From positions 19,729,280 through 19,793,279 of the forward strand of contig NC_083605.1 of NCBI RefSeq assembly GCF_029168945.1: 64,000 bases of DNA, given 5' to 3'. The notes under the pieces are model-generated. The model was not told where the DNA came from. It did not search any database and saw nothing but the letters and a program-made list of their open reading frames with translations. This DNA is from Cannabis sativa (Eukaryota; Streptophyta; Magnoliopsida; Rosales; Cannabaceae). Position numbers and translations under genes: made by a program. This document shows positions 48,104-59,851 of this stretch, one piece after another (within the stretch, counting starts at the first letter, position 1; each line of letters opens with the position of its first letter).

Positions 48104-51100
48104 TCAGTACATTTCAATTAATCCTAAATTCTGACGGTGCTTTTCGAATGAAGTTACTGCCAAGACTTTGGTAAATGGATCAGCCAAGTTATCCTGCGTA
48201 TCCACTTTCTCCACCAGTACATCCCCTCTTGCCACATATTCTCTGATAATATGATACTTTCTTTCTATGTGCTTACTTCTCTTGTGGCTCCGAGGTTCCT
48301 TACTGTTGGCTATAGCTCCAGTGTTATCACAAAGCAGGACTAGAGGCCTTTCCATTCCAGGAACTACACCGAGACTGGTGAAGAACTTCCTAAGCCAGAC
48401 AACCTCTTTAGCTGCTTCAGCCGCAGCTATGTATTCTGCCTCCATGGTAGAATCCGAAATCGCAGTTTGTTTAGCACTTCTCCAAACCACTGCTCCACCC
48501 CCAAGAGTAAACACCATCCCAGATGTAGATTTCCTGTCTTCAAGACATCCCTGGAAATCTGAGTCTGTATAGCCTAAGGGATTTAAAGCACCACCCTTGT
48601 AGACTAATACATAATCTCTTGTACTCTTTAAGTATTTCAAAATATACTTAACAACATTCCAATGTACCCTTCCTGGATTTGACTGATACCTGCTCACGAT
48701 TCCAACTGCATAGCAGATGTCAGGTCTAGTGCATAGCATAGCATACATTAGACTTCCAACTGCAGAAGCATAAGGAATTTTTGCCATGTCTTCTATCTCT
48801 TGAGGATCAGTAGGACACTGTTCCTTAGATAGACGGATACCATGTCTAGAGGGCATGTTTGCCCCTTTGGTATTGGTCATGGAAAATCTCTCTAGAACTT
48901 TGTCAATGTAAGCTGTTTGAGAGAGAGCAAGGGATCTGTTCTTCCGGTTTCTGACAATCTGAATACCAAGAACATAGGCTGCCTCACCCAAGTCTTTCAT
49001 GTCGAATTGAGTGTCAAGCCATTCCTTGATGCGAGTCATTTTCTTGATATTGTTTCTAATGATCAAAATGTCATCAACATAAAGGACCAGGAATACTACC
49101 ACTTGGTTTTCCTTGAGTTGGTAAACACAAGGTTCATCTTCATTCTGATGAAAGCCGTAGGTCTTGATGATCTCATCAAACCTTTTGTTCCATGAGCGAG
49201 AAGCTTGCTTAAGCCCATATATGGACCTATTTAATTTGCAAACTTTACTCTCCTGCCCTGGAAGAACATAACCTTCAGGTTGCTCCATATAGATGGTTTC
49301 TTCAAGAAGCCCATTAAGAAAGGCTGTCTTGACATCCATTTGCCAAATTTCATAATCTAAAGCGGCAGCTATGGAGAGAAGAATTCGAATGGATTTGAGC
49401 ATGGCAACAGGACTAAAAGTTTCCTCATAGTCCACACCTTCTCTTTGGGTATAACCCTTGGCGACCAGTCTAGCTTTGAAAGTTTCGACTTCGCCTCCAA
49501 AGACTCTTTTCTTCTTGTAGACCCATTTACATCCAATTGGACGAAAATCTTCAGGTGGTTCTACATATTCCCAGACTTTGTTCTTTTTCATGGAATCCAT
49601 TTCTGAATCCATACCGGCTGACCATCGCTTCCGTTGCGGACTTGCCATTGCCTGTTTATAGGTCAATGGGTCGTCATCAATACCGTCACCAACGACCATA
49701 TTGATTTCACCATCCAAGCCATAACGAGATGGTTTTGTAGAAACCCTCCCACTACGACGAGGAGCGGTGACCTTCTGAACAGGAGCTTTAGTAGTAGTTT
49801 TCTCAGTTGCTACAACTGAGGGAGTGGGATGTTCCTCTTCTTGAGTAGAAGAAGATGGTACATTTGAAGGAACAGTATCTGTGAGCATTTCCTCTAATAC
49901 AATTTCACTTTTCGGTTTGTTGTCTTTCATATAGTTGTCTTCAAGGAAAGTAGCATTTGTAGAGACAAACACTTTGTTATCCTTGTGACTATAGAATAGT
50001 CCACCCCTAGTCTCTTTAGAATTTCCGACAAACATGCAAACCTCAGTTCGCGATTCCAGTTTGCCTTCTTTCTTTCTTAAGACGTGAGCAGGGCACCCGC
50101 AAATCCTATAATGGCGCAAACTAGGTGTGCGACCATTCCATAGTTCGACGGGTGTCTTAGGGACTGCTTTAGATGGAACAACATTTAAAATGTCGTTTGC
50201 CATTTGAATAGCATATCCCCAGAAGGACGTAGACAGAGTTGAGTAACTCGCATAGACCTAACCATTTCTAAGACAGTGCGAGTTCTTCTTCCTGCAACTC
50301 CATTCCGCCGTGGAGTGCTTGGGGCAGTATATTGGGATTCAATTCCAAGTTCAATTAAATGATCTTTGAACTGCATATCCATATATTCTCCACCCCTATC
50401 AGTTCGCAAGATCTTTAATGTTTTACCTAATTGGTTTTGAGCCAAAGCATGAAATTCCACGAAACTTTTCAAACGTTTCAGATTTCTTTTGCATTAGGTA
50501 AAGAAAACTATATCTAGAGAAATCGTCAATGAAAGTGACGAAATACTCATAACCACCTCTGGCTTTTACATTCAGCGGTCCGCAAACATCTGAATGTACT
50601 AACCCTAGGGGTTCTTTGGCACGCTCTCCCTTTGCAGAGAAAGAACGTTTGGTCATTTTTCCTTCTAGGCAAGACTCGCAGACTGGCAGTTCTCCTAAGA
50701 CGACATTTTTCAATGGACCGTCTTTGGTTAGCCTATTGAGTCTATCAAAGCCTATATGACCTAAACGTAAATGCCATAGATAAGTTTGATCATCATTATC
50801 AATCTCTTTTCTCTTAAGGCTTCTAGGTTTAGCTACATTGAAAAGTTCAGTATTTAGTGAGATTTGAGTATCAGGTCTTAAAACATAAAGCCCTCGTTCC
50901 ATGTTTGCAACACATATATGAAATCCATTACGAGAAATTGAACAATTTGAACTCGAAAAATTCAATATATAAAATTGTGTCTGTAAACATGAAACACTAA
51001 TCAAGTTTCTACTAAAATTTGGAATATATAAAACATTCTCTAAAAGTAAAAACTTCTTAGAATTAAACTTGATTCGGGCTGTTCCTCTTGCTTTAACTGA

Positions 51101-51742
51101 TACCAACTCGCCATTTCCAACTTTAAGCTTTAACTCATCTGGGTGAAGATTCTCCCAAGTTTCAAGCAGCTGCAATGAAGAACATACATGGTTAGTAGAT
51201 CCAGAATCAACAATCCAGGAGGATTTGTCGTTCTCTAAAACACATGATTCAAATACAAAAGCATCACCTTCGTTTGAATTGTCTAGAAGCCTGGGACATT
51301 GTTCTTCTTTATGTCCCTTTCCATTACAATTCGCACATAGAACATGATGTCTGATAATTGTATTTGAAGAAGCAGCTTTGTTAGAGCCCTCATGCTTAAT
51401 CTTCTTCCTCTGATTAAAGCTTGCAATGCTAGGAGGTCTCATTGCAATCAGATCCCGCTCATGGGCCCTCAACTCAGACTCGAGTTTGTCCATGTCGGAG
51501 GAGTTAGGATTGTTCAATAAATAATATAGAACAAAACTGTTATACTCCTGAGGAAGACTATAAAGTATGAGTTTTACCCATTGTTCCTTTGATAAATCAA
51601 TTCCTAGTAGATTTGCCTTTTGGAATTTCAGATTCATCAACAATAGGTGCGAGTTAATGCAACTACCAGGATGCATTTTCACACTATTGAGTTCTTTTGC
51701 AGAGATACTAACTAGGAGTGGATCGGGATGAGGGTTATTCAT
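48104..51742 (-). pseudogene. Copia gag-pol polyprotein of element E, two frameshifts
   Basis: The frame can start at ATG 51742 (MNNPHPDP); open sequence extends to 51817. The gag part is short. Segment 1 (to 50423) has the zinc knuckle CANCNGKGHKEEQC (51337-51296), protease WIVDSGSTNHVC, the GAG-pre-integrase HHCC motif (WHLRLGH; CESCLEGK) and the first integrase Asp in VHSDVCGP. A frameshift near 50460 leads to segment 2 (50472-50185) with RTDRGGEY, the second Asp. Exactly 35 residues later stands Gly (GGA, 50290-50292) where NGVAERR normally has the catalytic Glu. A second frameshift near 50238 leads to segment 3 (50203-48104): RT with FKARLVAKGYTQ, MDVKTAFLNG and YVDD, then RNase H with TDSDFQG, STMEAEYIA and LCDNTGA, ending TGA. 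The domain order GAG-PR-IN-RT-RH defines Ty1/copia. Confidence 0.93.
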
Positions 51743-51879
51743 ATTGGCACTACAACATATCAATAAACAGAAGTAAGGTTTTGGTTCTATAAATTCATAC
51801 ACACGTTTAGAAAACAAATAATCACTTATGTTATAAAAATACTAAATCTAACATAGTTTATTTTCCAAGATTTCCAACG

Positions 51880-52210
51880 AACTGATACAGTGTCCCGTTT
51901 AGGCGAGAGTCAAAGCATCATCCATTGAATAGAGTTGTCAATTCATCTAAAATGTCAAACATTCTAGCAACCTTTTATTCGATCAAGATTGGAATTCAGC
52001 GTTGTCCCGTTTAGGCGAGAGTCAAGGCAATTCTATCTTATGAGCTTCTACCATTGTTTCGTATTCTTGTAAGTCTTACATAGTCGCCACCATTAGGATG
52101 GTCATGAACCATATAAATAAACCTATAAGAATACTTATCTTTTGAGATTAAACGGCGCTAACTTGCTAATGAACGTTCCTCCATTAGGGAGGATTACTCA
52201 CTAAAACAAT
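51880..52210 (-). other. conserved structured leader block, copy E
   Basis: It carries the repeated 22-base motif at 51892-51913 and 52004-52025 and the TCCTCC...GGAGGA hairpin near 52178-52194. The block lies just upstream of the probable gag start. Confidence 0.6.
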
Positions 52211-53938
52211 AGCTATGTAAAACCAACAATGGAGATCAAATTTCTCTTGATTAAAGCTCATTATTTAAACATGTATTTTGTTTAATCATTTATATTCCAT
52301 ATCTCAATAATGAAATATTACAAATTAAAGTTAAAACTTTAATTAAATTTCAAAAATGGAATAATTTTGAAAAATATCTTATTTAAGTTGTTTAGAAAAT
52401 CTAAATACCCAACTTAAAATATTCTTCAAACAATGACTTAATTAAATATTACCAATTAAGTAGTAACCACTTAATTTAGAAGATATTCCATTTTAAGTTC
52501 CCATATTTAGAAAATATCAACTTAAAAAATATCTAAAGAATCTTAATAACCAATTTCCAAAATTCCTCAACTTAATTTATAATAGGAAACTCAAAAATAT
52601 TCAAATCTAAGTTGATTTGATAGATTTAACTAAATCTCAACTTAAATAGGAATATTTAATGAAATTATAAAATTAAGATTCAGAAAGAATTTATATGGTT
52701 TATAATTCCATATTTAATTAAAAACAAGAAAAATACATATAGCTTTCCAGAATATAACTATTCAAACTATGTTTTTCTTAAATTAATTTCAAGGAAGAAT
52801 GAAATTAATTATGTTGCTAATCAATTTTTTTATTAGGTCAAACTAATATAATTAACCTAGCACAGTTATCCAAATCAGGCAAATGGGCCTTCACAATTGG
52901 GGTTGTTCATGTGAGGGGGGGCTGGGTCCAGTATGTCGCACCCACTTCTAAGGCTTCCAACTCTCACACAAGACCCAAAAGAGAGGAATTTAACCTTAAA
53001 ATGAATAACTGTTATTAATTGAATAGGCTCACAACTAAATGAGCCTAAATAAAATCTATCATTTATGATATTTTATTTAGCAACAACCACCTATATGTAT
53101 CTATAATAGAAATTAAACATATAGGCTCACACAGGCATACACACTTGGATGGATCCTATCATGTTGCTAGGTCATACACAGATGAAAGAAGTTTCTAAAA
53201 ATTACCTGTTACAAATTATTTACTTGATCTATCGTCAATTGAACCTTTGGTTAAAACTAGATCATCGGATCTATCATCAAGTTAACCAAGGCAATTTAGA
53301 TCAAGCAATAATAGTTTTTAGAAAACTTACAAACAATCTAAAACACATACTCCTGCAACAAGGTTAGATTTGGATAGTTGGATGTAGGATTTATTTAATT
53401 TTAATCATTTATTTCGAAAAATAAAAATAAAATTAAACCTACCATTTTGAAAAATTAGGTTTTGGGTAACCTAAATGTCATTTCAAAATAAATTGCTAAC
53501 TTTCCTTTTAAATTTCATGTTATTTAATAAATTAAATAATAAAATAGAAAATGGTAAATACATACCCTTTTCTTGTTTTACAATTTAATTTAATTAAAAA
53601 ATAACAAAATTTAAAAGTTAACAAAAATACCTTATTTCCTCTTTTAAAATTATCATGATTATTATGATCTTATTTTAATTAAGGTCAAGTTACCCAAAAA
53701 AATTAATATCTGACCTTAAAAAAAATAAAATAATCAAATTTTAAAGGAAATAAGAAAAAGGTAAGCAAAACTTGATTTTTTCCTATTTTCAAAATCAAAT
53801 TACACTAATATCTAAAATTAATTTTAAAAATTGAAATTAATTTATTTCTGATAATTAGATTTGAAATTTGAAAAACAAAAATCAACATACAAAACTACAC
53901 AAAAAATCAGAATTTAATTCCATGAAATAGCATGAAAA
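52211..53938 (-). other. AT-rich leader of Copia E
   Basis: No gene. It aligns in order with the leaders of C and D, including the GGGCCT-rich stretch near 52880-53040 and the intact version of the Helitron target near 52795. Confidence 0.6.
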
Positions 53939-54090
53939 ATCGAAAAAATTGGAAAATTGGATGAATCAGACGGATGGCATGCAGTGCATGGCCATCTGCG
54001 CGCGGATCCAGGGTGCTTGACCGAGAGATCACGGCGCAGGAAGGCTGCAAGCAGCCATTCCGCGCGCGTGATGAGTTGCTCGTCACCCCG
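53939..54090 (-). other. GC-rich hairpin island in the leader of Copia E
   Basis: A sudden GC-rich insert in AT-rich leader. GATGGCATGCA...TGCATGGCCATC (53973-53996) folds on itself, GGCTGC-AA-GCAGCC is perfect, and TGCTTGACCGAG is shared with the island of F. Confidence 0.6.
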
Positions 54091-54338
54091 ATTTTTCCAA
54101 TTTTCAAAAATTCATAACTAATTCAAATTAAATCGAAATCGAGTTCTGTACAAAGGTAAATTGCTTAGAATTTTCCAAACTATCCAACAAAAATAATTAC
54201 AGAATAAGAACAGTAACCAATTTTCCCAGAATTCACAAACAACAATCAAACATCAATATGACACTCAAAGCAACATGATACCATCCAAAAAACAAGCAAA
54301 TCGTTTTAAGTCAAAATTTCTTGCAAGCAAATCAATTA

Positions 54339-54355
54339 CCATGGCTCTGGTGCCA
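54339..54355 (-). other. primer binding site of Copia E
   Basis: Minus strand TGGCACCAGAGCCATGG, two bases inside the LTR edge; initiator tRNA-Met type with two changes. Confidence 0.82.
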
Positions 54356-54357
54356 GT

Positions 54358-56215
54358 TGTTGGAAGTTATTTTACCAGGAACTTAGATCTACTCACAAGT
54401 ATGTTGATTTAACAACCTAAATATGAACTTCTAAAACGATATGAAATTAAACACATAAGAGTATCAGAAATCTTACAGTGATTGCAGCGGAATATATGTC
54501 TCCTCCCACTCAGATCTCTAACCCTTGATTCCTTTCTGTAGCAGAGTATAATCAAGATCTGAGCCCGAAAGTCCTTCTTTGTTGTTTCTGAATTCTACAC
54601 AACCTTCCTCACTATGATTGAGGTATTACTTGATGTGTGTGGGCACTACTCTAGCACTCATACATTTCGAAACAGTGAAGGAAGAGAGAGAGAGAGGGTG
54701 GCGGCTCAGAGAGAATTTTCTGAGAGAAAATTCTTTCAGAATAATACTGTGAAAAGGTTGTACAGTTGTTGTTTTTATCTCTGAAGCCTTTGCCTTCTAT
54801 TTATAGAAGACCACCAAGGGCTATGATTGACATTTGGAATTGAAAAAATCAAAGGGAAAAGGAAGCTAAGTGGCTGGCCTAGGCAATGTGGAAACAAGGC
54901 TTGCCACTTTTCCAACTTTCCTTTTCCTACACTGATAGTTTCCTGTTTTGTGAAAAACTGCCAATTCCATTGTCCAACCATATTAATGACAAATCTAATT
55001 ATTTAATAATTAAAATTAATTATCAAATAATATATTATCATTTATTTTATTAATAATGAAACTAATTAAAGTTTCCTAATTAATAAATATGCCCTTCAAA
55101 ATCTCTATTTACTGTTTTGCCCTTAATAAGTGCTAAATTCTCAAATAGACAAGTCCATCTTGAGAATTTTTAATTGATTAATTAAAATCAATTAAATGAG
55201 TCTTACAAGTAATATCATCTCAACTAGTGAGGGGACCATGTGTCTATATATCCGAGCTTCCAATAAGCAGATCTAGAATTTACCACTTAAATTCACTGAC
55301 TTATTAATTCTTCGTTGAATCCACACATAGAACTCAGAATTGCACTCTCAGTATATAGAATGCTCTATATGTTCCACCATATAGACACATTATTAGTTAT
55401 CCATTGTTATAATCCTAATGTGATCAATGATCCTCTGTATGGATGATTTACACTGTAAAGGGACTTAAATTACCGTAACACCCTACAATGTATTTTATCC
55501 TTAAAACACTTAACCCTGTATAAATGATATTTCAACTAAGTGAAATGAGTACTCAATCATTTATCTCGTTTGGTTAAGCTCGAAGGAAATCACCCTTTGC
55601 TTACTATTCGCCAGATAGAAGCTATAGATTCCATATTTATGTTAGCGCTCCCACTCAATCGCACTACCGTGTTCCCAAAATGTATGCATTGCCCAGACTA
55701 AAGATTTAGGCTTAACTAACAAATCAAAGAACACGAATAACACTCTTAAATTAAGCCTAACCATATCAGGATTTAGATCATGTGATCTAGGATCAACTTA
55801 TGATATTGAATTTGAATAGATGCTTACGGTAAGTTTCAAAATCTAATTCAAAGTTCAATATCGGTCCATTCCAATGCATACTCCATGCATCCAACCTAAG
55901 CTTTACTTTAACCTATGTTCTGGAAAGAACATAACATTTCTCCAAATGTAAGTAAACTCTGTTGTAGATTGTCATATCAGTGAAACCCAATGTTCTGATA
56001 AATCTAGGAATACTTTATTCACATAGTCATGTTTATTTTCCACTGTGTTGACAACACAATAAACATGTTCAAGTATGTGAAAGGGGTTTGGATGAATTTA
56101 TAAATCAAATAGACAAGCAATTGATTAAGTGAACCAAAACATACACAAGTGAATGAAAAATTACTTCTGTTACTTTATTGATATTGAATAATCTGGATTA
56201 CATTGAAACAGAGTT
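54358..56215 (-). repeat. 5' LTR of Copia E, outer end missing
   Basis: Matches the 3' LTR almost base for base until ACAGAGTT, then lacks the last ~27 bp (through GGGCATAAAACCCAACA) and passes into gypsy LTR sequence. Confidence 0.9.
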
Positions 56216-56315
56216 CTTATTTGAATAGTTTTATATTCTGAATTTTAATTATCAAAAATTTAAAGTACCCACACTTTTTGTATAATTATATAGTATGTAA
56301 AATAAGAATTTTATT

Positions 56316-56349
<34 letters not shown>

Positions 56350-56375
56350 GCGTTCCTGTTGGACAGGGCATTACA
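56216..56375 (+). mobile_element. gypsy solo LTR, right part, with (CA)n
   Basis: The end of the LTR that begins at 44242. It includes a (CA) microsatellite at about 56319-56346 and terminates GGACAGGGCATTACA. Confidence 0.7.
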
Positions 56376-57600
56376 AAAATAGTCACCTAGGATGTTTTAG
56401 CAAGCCTTGACCAACCCAAGCGTCAAACTTTGCCTCAATTTCAAGAGAGACGGGATCAGCAAATGAATCGTTAAGAGCATAAAGGCCCTTCACATAAGTA
56501 GCCATCTTAAAATCCCTTTCATCCCCTCCTGATTGAGAACCTGAGGACATTACCTCCATTGGAGTGCTCCTCACATCAGCCGACCCAAAATCAACAAAAG
56601 GCAATTTCAATGCCGGTGCACGCTTTCTGTTGTCCAAAAGAAGAGTATCAAAAACAGTGTCCTCAGCTTCTTCATCAATAGGAATGACAGCTGTCTTTTC
56701 ACCAACAACACATGGATTGGGTTCTGGGACTTAAAAAAAAGCAAAGTTAGAAAGTAAACAGTTGCAAAACAAACATTAAACTGTCAAGCAACTAAAATAA
56801 AACATAATTTTCTTGCAAGCAAATTAAGATACACTTACATTGATTTTACGAATAGCCTCTAAACCAGCCAACACAACTTGATCATCATCAATTTCAAGCT
56901 GGCTTAAACCATCGAAAAAATCATCCCCCTTTAAACTGGACTCATTGGCCTTAAGGTTCTCAACATCCTTAGCCCTCTCATCACTGCCTGCAACAGCCTC
57001 AGATTGATTCACATCAGAAGTAGGAACATCATTAACAACCTTATCATCTTCATCAGCATCACCACCATCTTTAACCAACTCATCACCATGATCAGAGTCG
57101 GAATCAATATTTTCAGGATCAGGCAGTTCCTTCTTATCGTCCTCCTCCTCCGCCTCCTCATCATCATCATCAGAATCTTGTGTTACTAACTCATCAAATG
57201 ACTTTCCCTTATTCATTCAACACAAATGAAACTTAAATAAAACAGAAAAGAAACTAAAAACAAAGCATGTAAAAACAGAAACAATAAACTATAATTAAAT
57301 ACCTCATCAGAAAGACAACGATGAATGGCATTAACCTTCTGTTGAATATCCTTAATTACAGTCATTACAGACTTGAAATTAAGATCAACAAAACACCTCA
57401 AGGAAATGAAGTCTTGAGCCAAGGATTCTTGATTCGAAATGACCAGCTCCAACTTAGATTTCATCAAATCAATGTCCTCTGAATCAGATTTCTTCGAAGA
57501 TGAACCACTCTCAAATGTTTGCTTAGATATACCGCGGTCATCAATAGATTCATCAAGAAATAAACCTTCCAGTTGAAGCTTCTGCCTCTCTTCATTGAAT
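56376..57600 (-). pseudogene. Ulp1-like gene, N-terminal half with acidic domain
   Basis: Minus-strand exons: 57600-57303 (partial; LFNEERQKLQLEG..., a helix-rich stretch), 57207-56839 (very acidic, DSDDDDEEAEEEDDKKE, donor GTAAGT) and about 56730-56387. The last contains PPNP-like and basic stretches and ends LKHP with a phase-2 donor AG|GTGACT at 56387/56386. That donor joins the acceptor at 44121 in frame to give HPR-HFNCYVDGAKKF. This shows the two halves are one gene split by the solo LTR. The phase between the second and third exons does not fit with the sites I see, so decay or a different splice is likely. The 5' end is lost where Copia F sequence begins. Confidence 0.65.
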
Positions 57601-58949
57601 AAGCCCAATTCTAATTGGGCCTAAATAAAATTACTTATGTGAAATTTTAGTTTAGCAACCTAGTCCATTTAATTACTTAAAACTTAAATAGGCTTCCTAT
57701 ATGCATCTAAGCCCAAAAGCAAACATATAGGCTCACATTGGTCAAATGATTTGGATGGGCCCTATCATGTTATTAGGTTTACACAGATGAAAGAAGTACA
57801 AATTTACCTGTTACAAATTATTTATAGGATCTATTGACAATTGGACTATGATTAAAATCAGATCATTGAATTTGTCAACATTTTAATCATAGCAATTTAG
57901 ATCAAATAAATAATAGGTTTGTTAAAAAAGGTTTTGAATAAACAATATAAATAAACAAACAATGACCATGTAACAGATTGTGAAATAAAGTATTAATATA
58001 ATTAAATTATTATTTTAAACTAACCAACTAAATTTTGAAAAAATTAGGGTTGTTAAAACCAACCTTAAATATCTTATCAAAATTTAAAATTCAAAAAAAT
58101 GAATACTAATTTAAAATATCTAGGTTTATTTGAATTATTTTATCAAATTAAATTAAATATCAAATAAGATAAATGATTTGAAAAAAAAATATCTTCAATA
58201 TCATTTTCTAATCTTATAATTTAATAAAATTAAAATAATAAAATAAACCAATTTTAAAATAGATGTGGTTAGACAATTATTATTTTAGGAATAAAATAAT
58301 AAATAAATAATAATTATCCTAATTATATGTCAAAATATCTCAAATTAAACATTATTCAAATTTCTACAAAAATATATAAGTTATTTAAATATTTAAAATA
58401 TAATTTATAAATTTCTAATAAGTAAAATGATATAAAATTGTAAAATATTATTTTTCAAACTTATAATTTATAAATAATTAAATATTTAACAAAATAACAA
58501 TTTTTTGAATTTGAAAAATATTATGGTTAGAATATCAAGAAAATATATCTAGGTTAATTTCAAATTTATTAATTATTTAATTTATCATATAAGATAATTT
58601 TAATATAATATTTCAAATAAAAAAAGTTAAAGTCATCTTTAATTGAAAATATGTCAAATATTAAAATACCTGATCTTATAATTAAATATTATATAAATAT
58701 TAGAGAAATTAACAAATTTTTAAATGTGACCATAAGTTAAAAAATAAAATAATCAATTTTTAAATTTAAACCTCAAAATATCAAAAATTAATAGTAATCT
58801 ATTAAAAATATATATTATTAATTTAAAAAATGATATTTAAGTTTAAATACATTAAAAATAATATTTTATTTTAATTTTGGTGGTTTGAAATTGGAAAAAT
58901 CTGAAATTGGGAAAAAATGCTACAAAAATCGGATTTTTGGGTGAAAAAA

Positions 58950-59215
58950 TCGTTGCTGCCCAGGAGGCTACACGTGCAACCCAGGAAGGTTGCACGTAGC
59001 CTTGGGCGCACGCGGACAGTAGGTATCCAACCGAGAAAACTCGGCATCATGCAACATTCGTGTGGGCGGACAGTAGGGTCAAGACACGGTCGTGCATGTC
59101 TGAAGGAATGCTTGACCGAGGAATTCAGACAAAACCCTGTCTGATTACGCGTGGGGATGGGTGTTGTCCAAAGCCTTTCGTGCGTGTTTGCACCAAGCTT
59201 CGACACCCATGGACA
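58950..59215 (-). other. GC-rich hairpin island in the leader of Copia F
   Basis: The segment at 58965-59002 pairs AGGCTA..CGTGCAACC with GGTTGCACGTAGCCT (about 15 bp, two-base bulge). CCGAG-AAAA-CTCGG follows at about 59031-59044. TGCTTGACCGAG (59108-59119) is shared with E. Confidence 0.6.
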
Positions 59216-59458
59216 CTTAATTTTCAAACTTTCATAACTTTTTCAATTTTTATTGGAATTGAGTTCCGTAAAAACTAAAATTTCTTAATTTTTCACAAGG
59301 AATCCAAATAAAATATTTTCAGAAAGAAATTAAAAATATTTTCATGAAAAATTTCGAAAATCACATACATTCATCATATAATCACATAAACCAACATGAA
59401 ACCATCCAAATAAACACAAACATCGTTTTAATTCATATTTCATGAAAGTAAATCATTA

Positions 59459-59475
59459 CAATGGCTCTGATACCA
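59459..59475 (-). other. primer binding site of Copia F
   Basis: Minus strand TGGTATCAGAGCCATTG, a full match to the initiator tRNA-Met type, unlike the altered sites in B to E. Confidence 0.85.
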
Positions 59476-59851
59476 GTTGTTGGAAATATTTTACCATGAT
59501 TTAGATTTACTAACAAGTATGTAACACCCTAACTAACATAGGCGTATTATGTGATTTTTAAACATGATGTCCAGCTCGTTGCTAATCAACAAGGTTTATG
59601 GAAAACGTGATTAATTAAAATTTTTGCTTTTTAATTAAACTTATAAAATAATATTACAAAAGACTCGGGATCCCGATTACAAAATCATTTACAAAAGAGT
59701 TAATTGTTTATACAAAATAAATGTCGCCTAGCGACTAGTTACAAAATCAGTCTTGCTGTCCCGAGGATCGTACGCTCCAGGCCTAACCGCCCTGACATGT
59801 ACAATCTTCATGAGCTCGTTCACGGTCCATCAGCTTTAGCCTTGCCTTTAC

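Larger units (their letters stand above)
46192..56215 (-). mobile_element. Copia element E with near-complete gag-pol
   Basis: Minus-strand order: 5' LTR 56215-54358 (outer ~27 bp missing), PBS 54355-54339, leader to about 51743 with the conserved block, gag-pol 51742-48104, PPT 48090-48075, 3' LTR 48074-46192. The two LTRs differ at only scattered positions by eye, so the insertion is young. Pol has two frameshifts and a lost integrase catalytic Glu, so this copy is not autonomous. It lies inside the gypsy solo LTR. Confidence 0.92.
57601..59519 (-). mobile_element. Copia element F, leader and PBS end only
   Basis: Minus-strand leader resembling that of E (GGGCCT-rich stretch near 57610-57790), then a GC-rich hairpin island (58950-59215), PBS 59475-59459 and 42 bp of LTR (59478-59519) before gypsy G interrupts. 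The interior stops at the Ulp1-like gene, so pol is gone. Confidence 0.8.

Noticed and set aside
48267..49195. Plus-strand frames opposite pol
   Set aside because: Shadows of the well-supported RT and RNase H frame on the minus strand.
58871..59227. 118-codon minus-strand frame and overlapping plus-strand frames in the GC-rich island
   Set aside because: Open frames on both strands result from GC-rich hairpin sequence in the Copia F leader; no family features.
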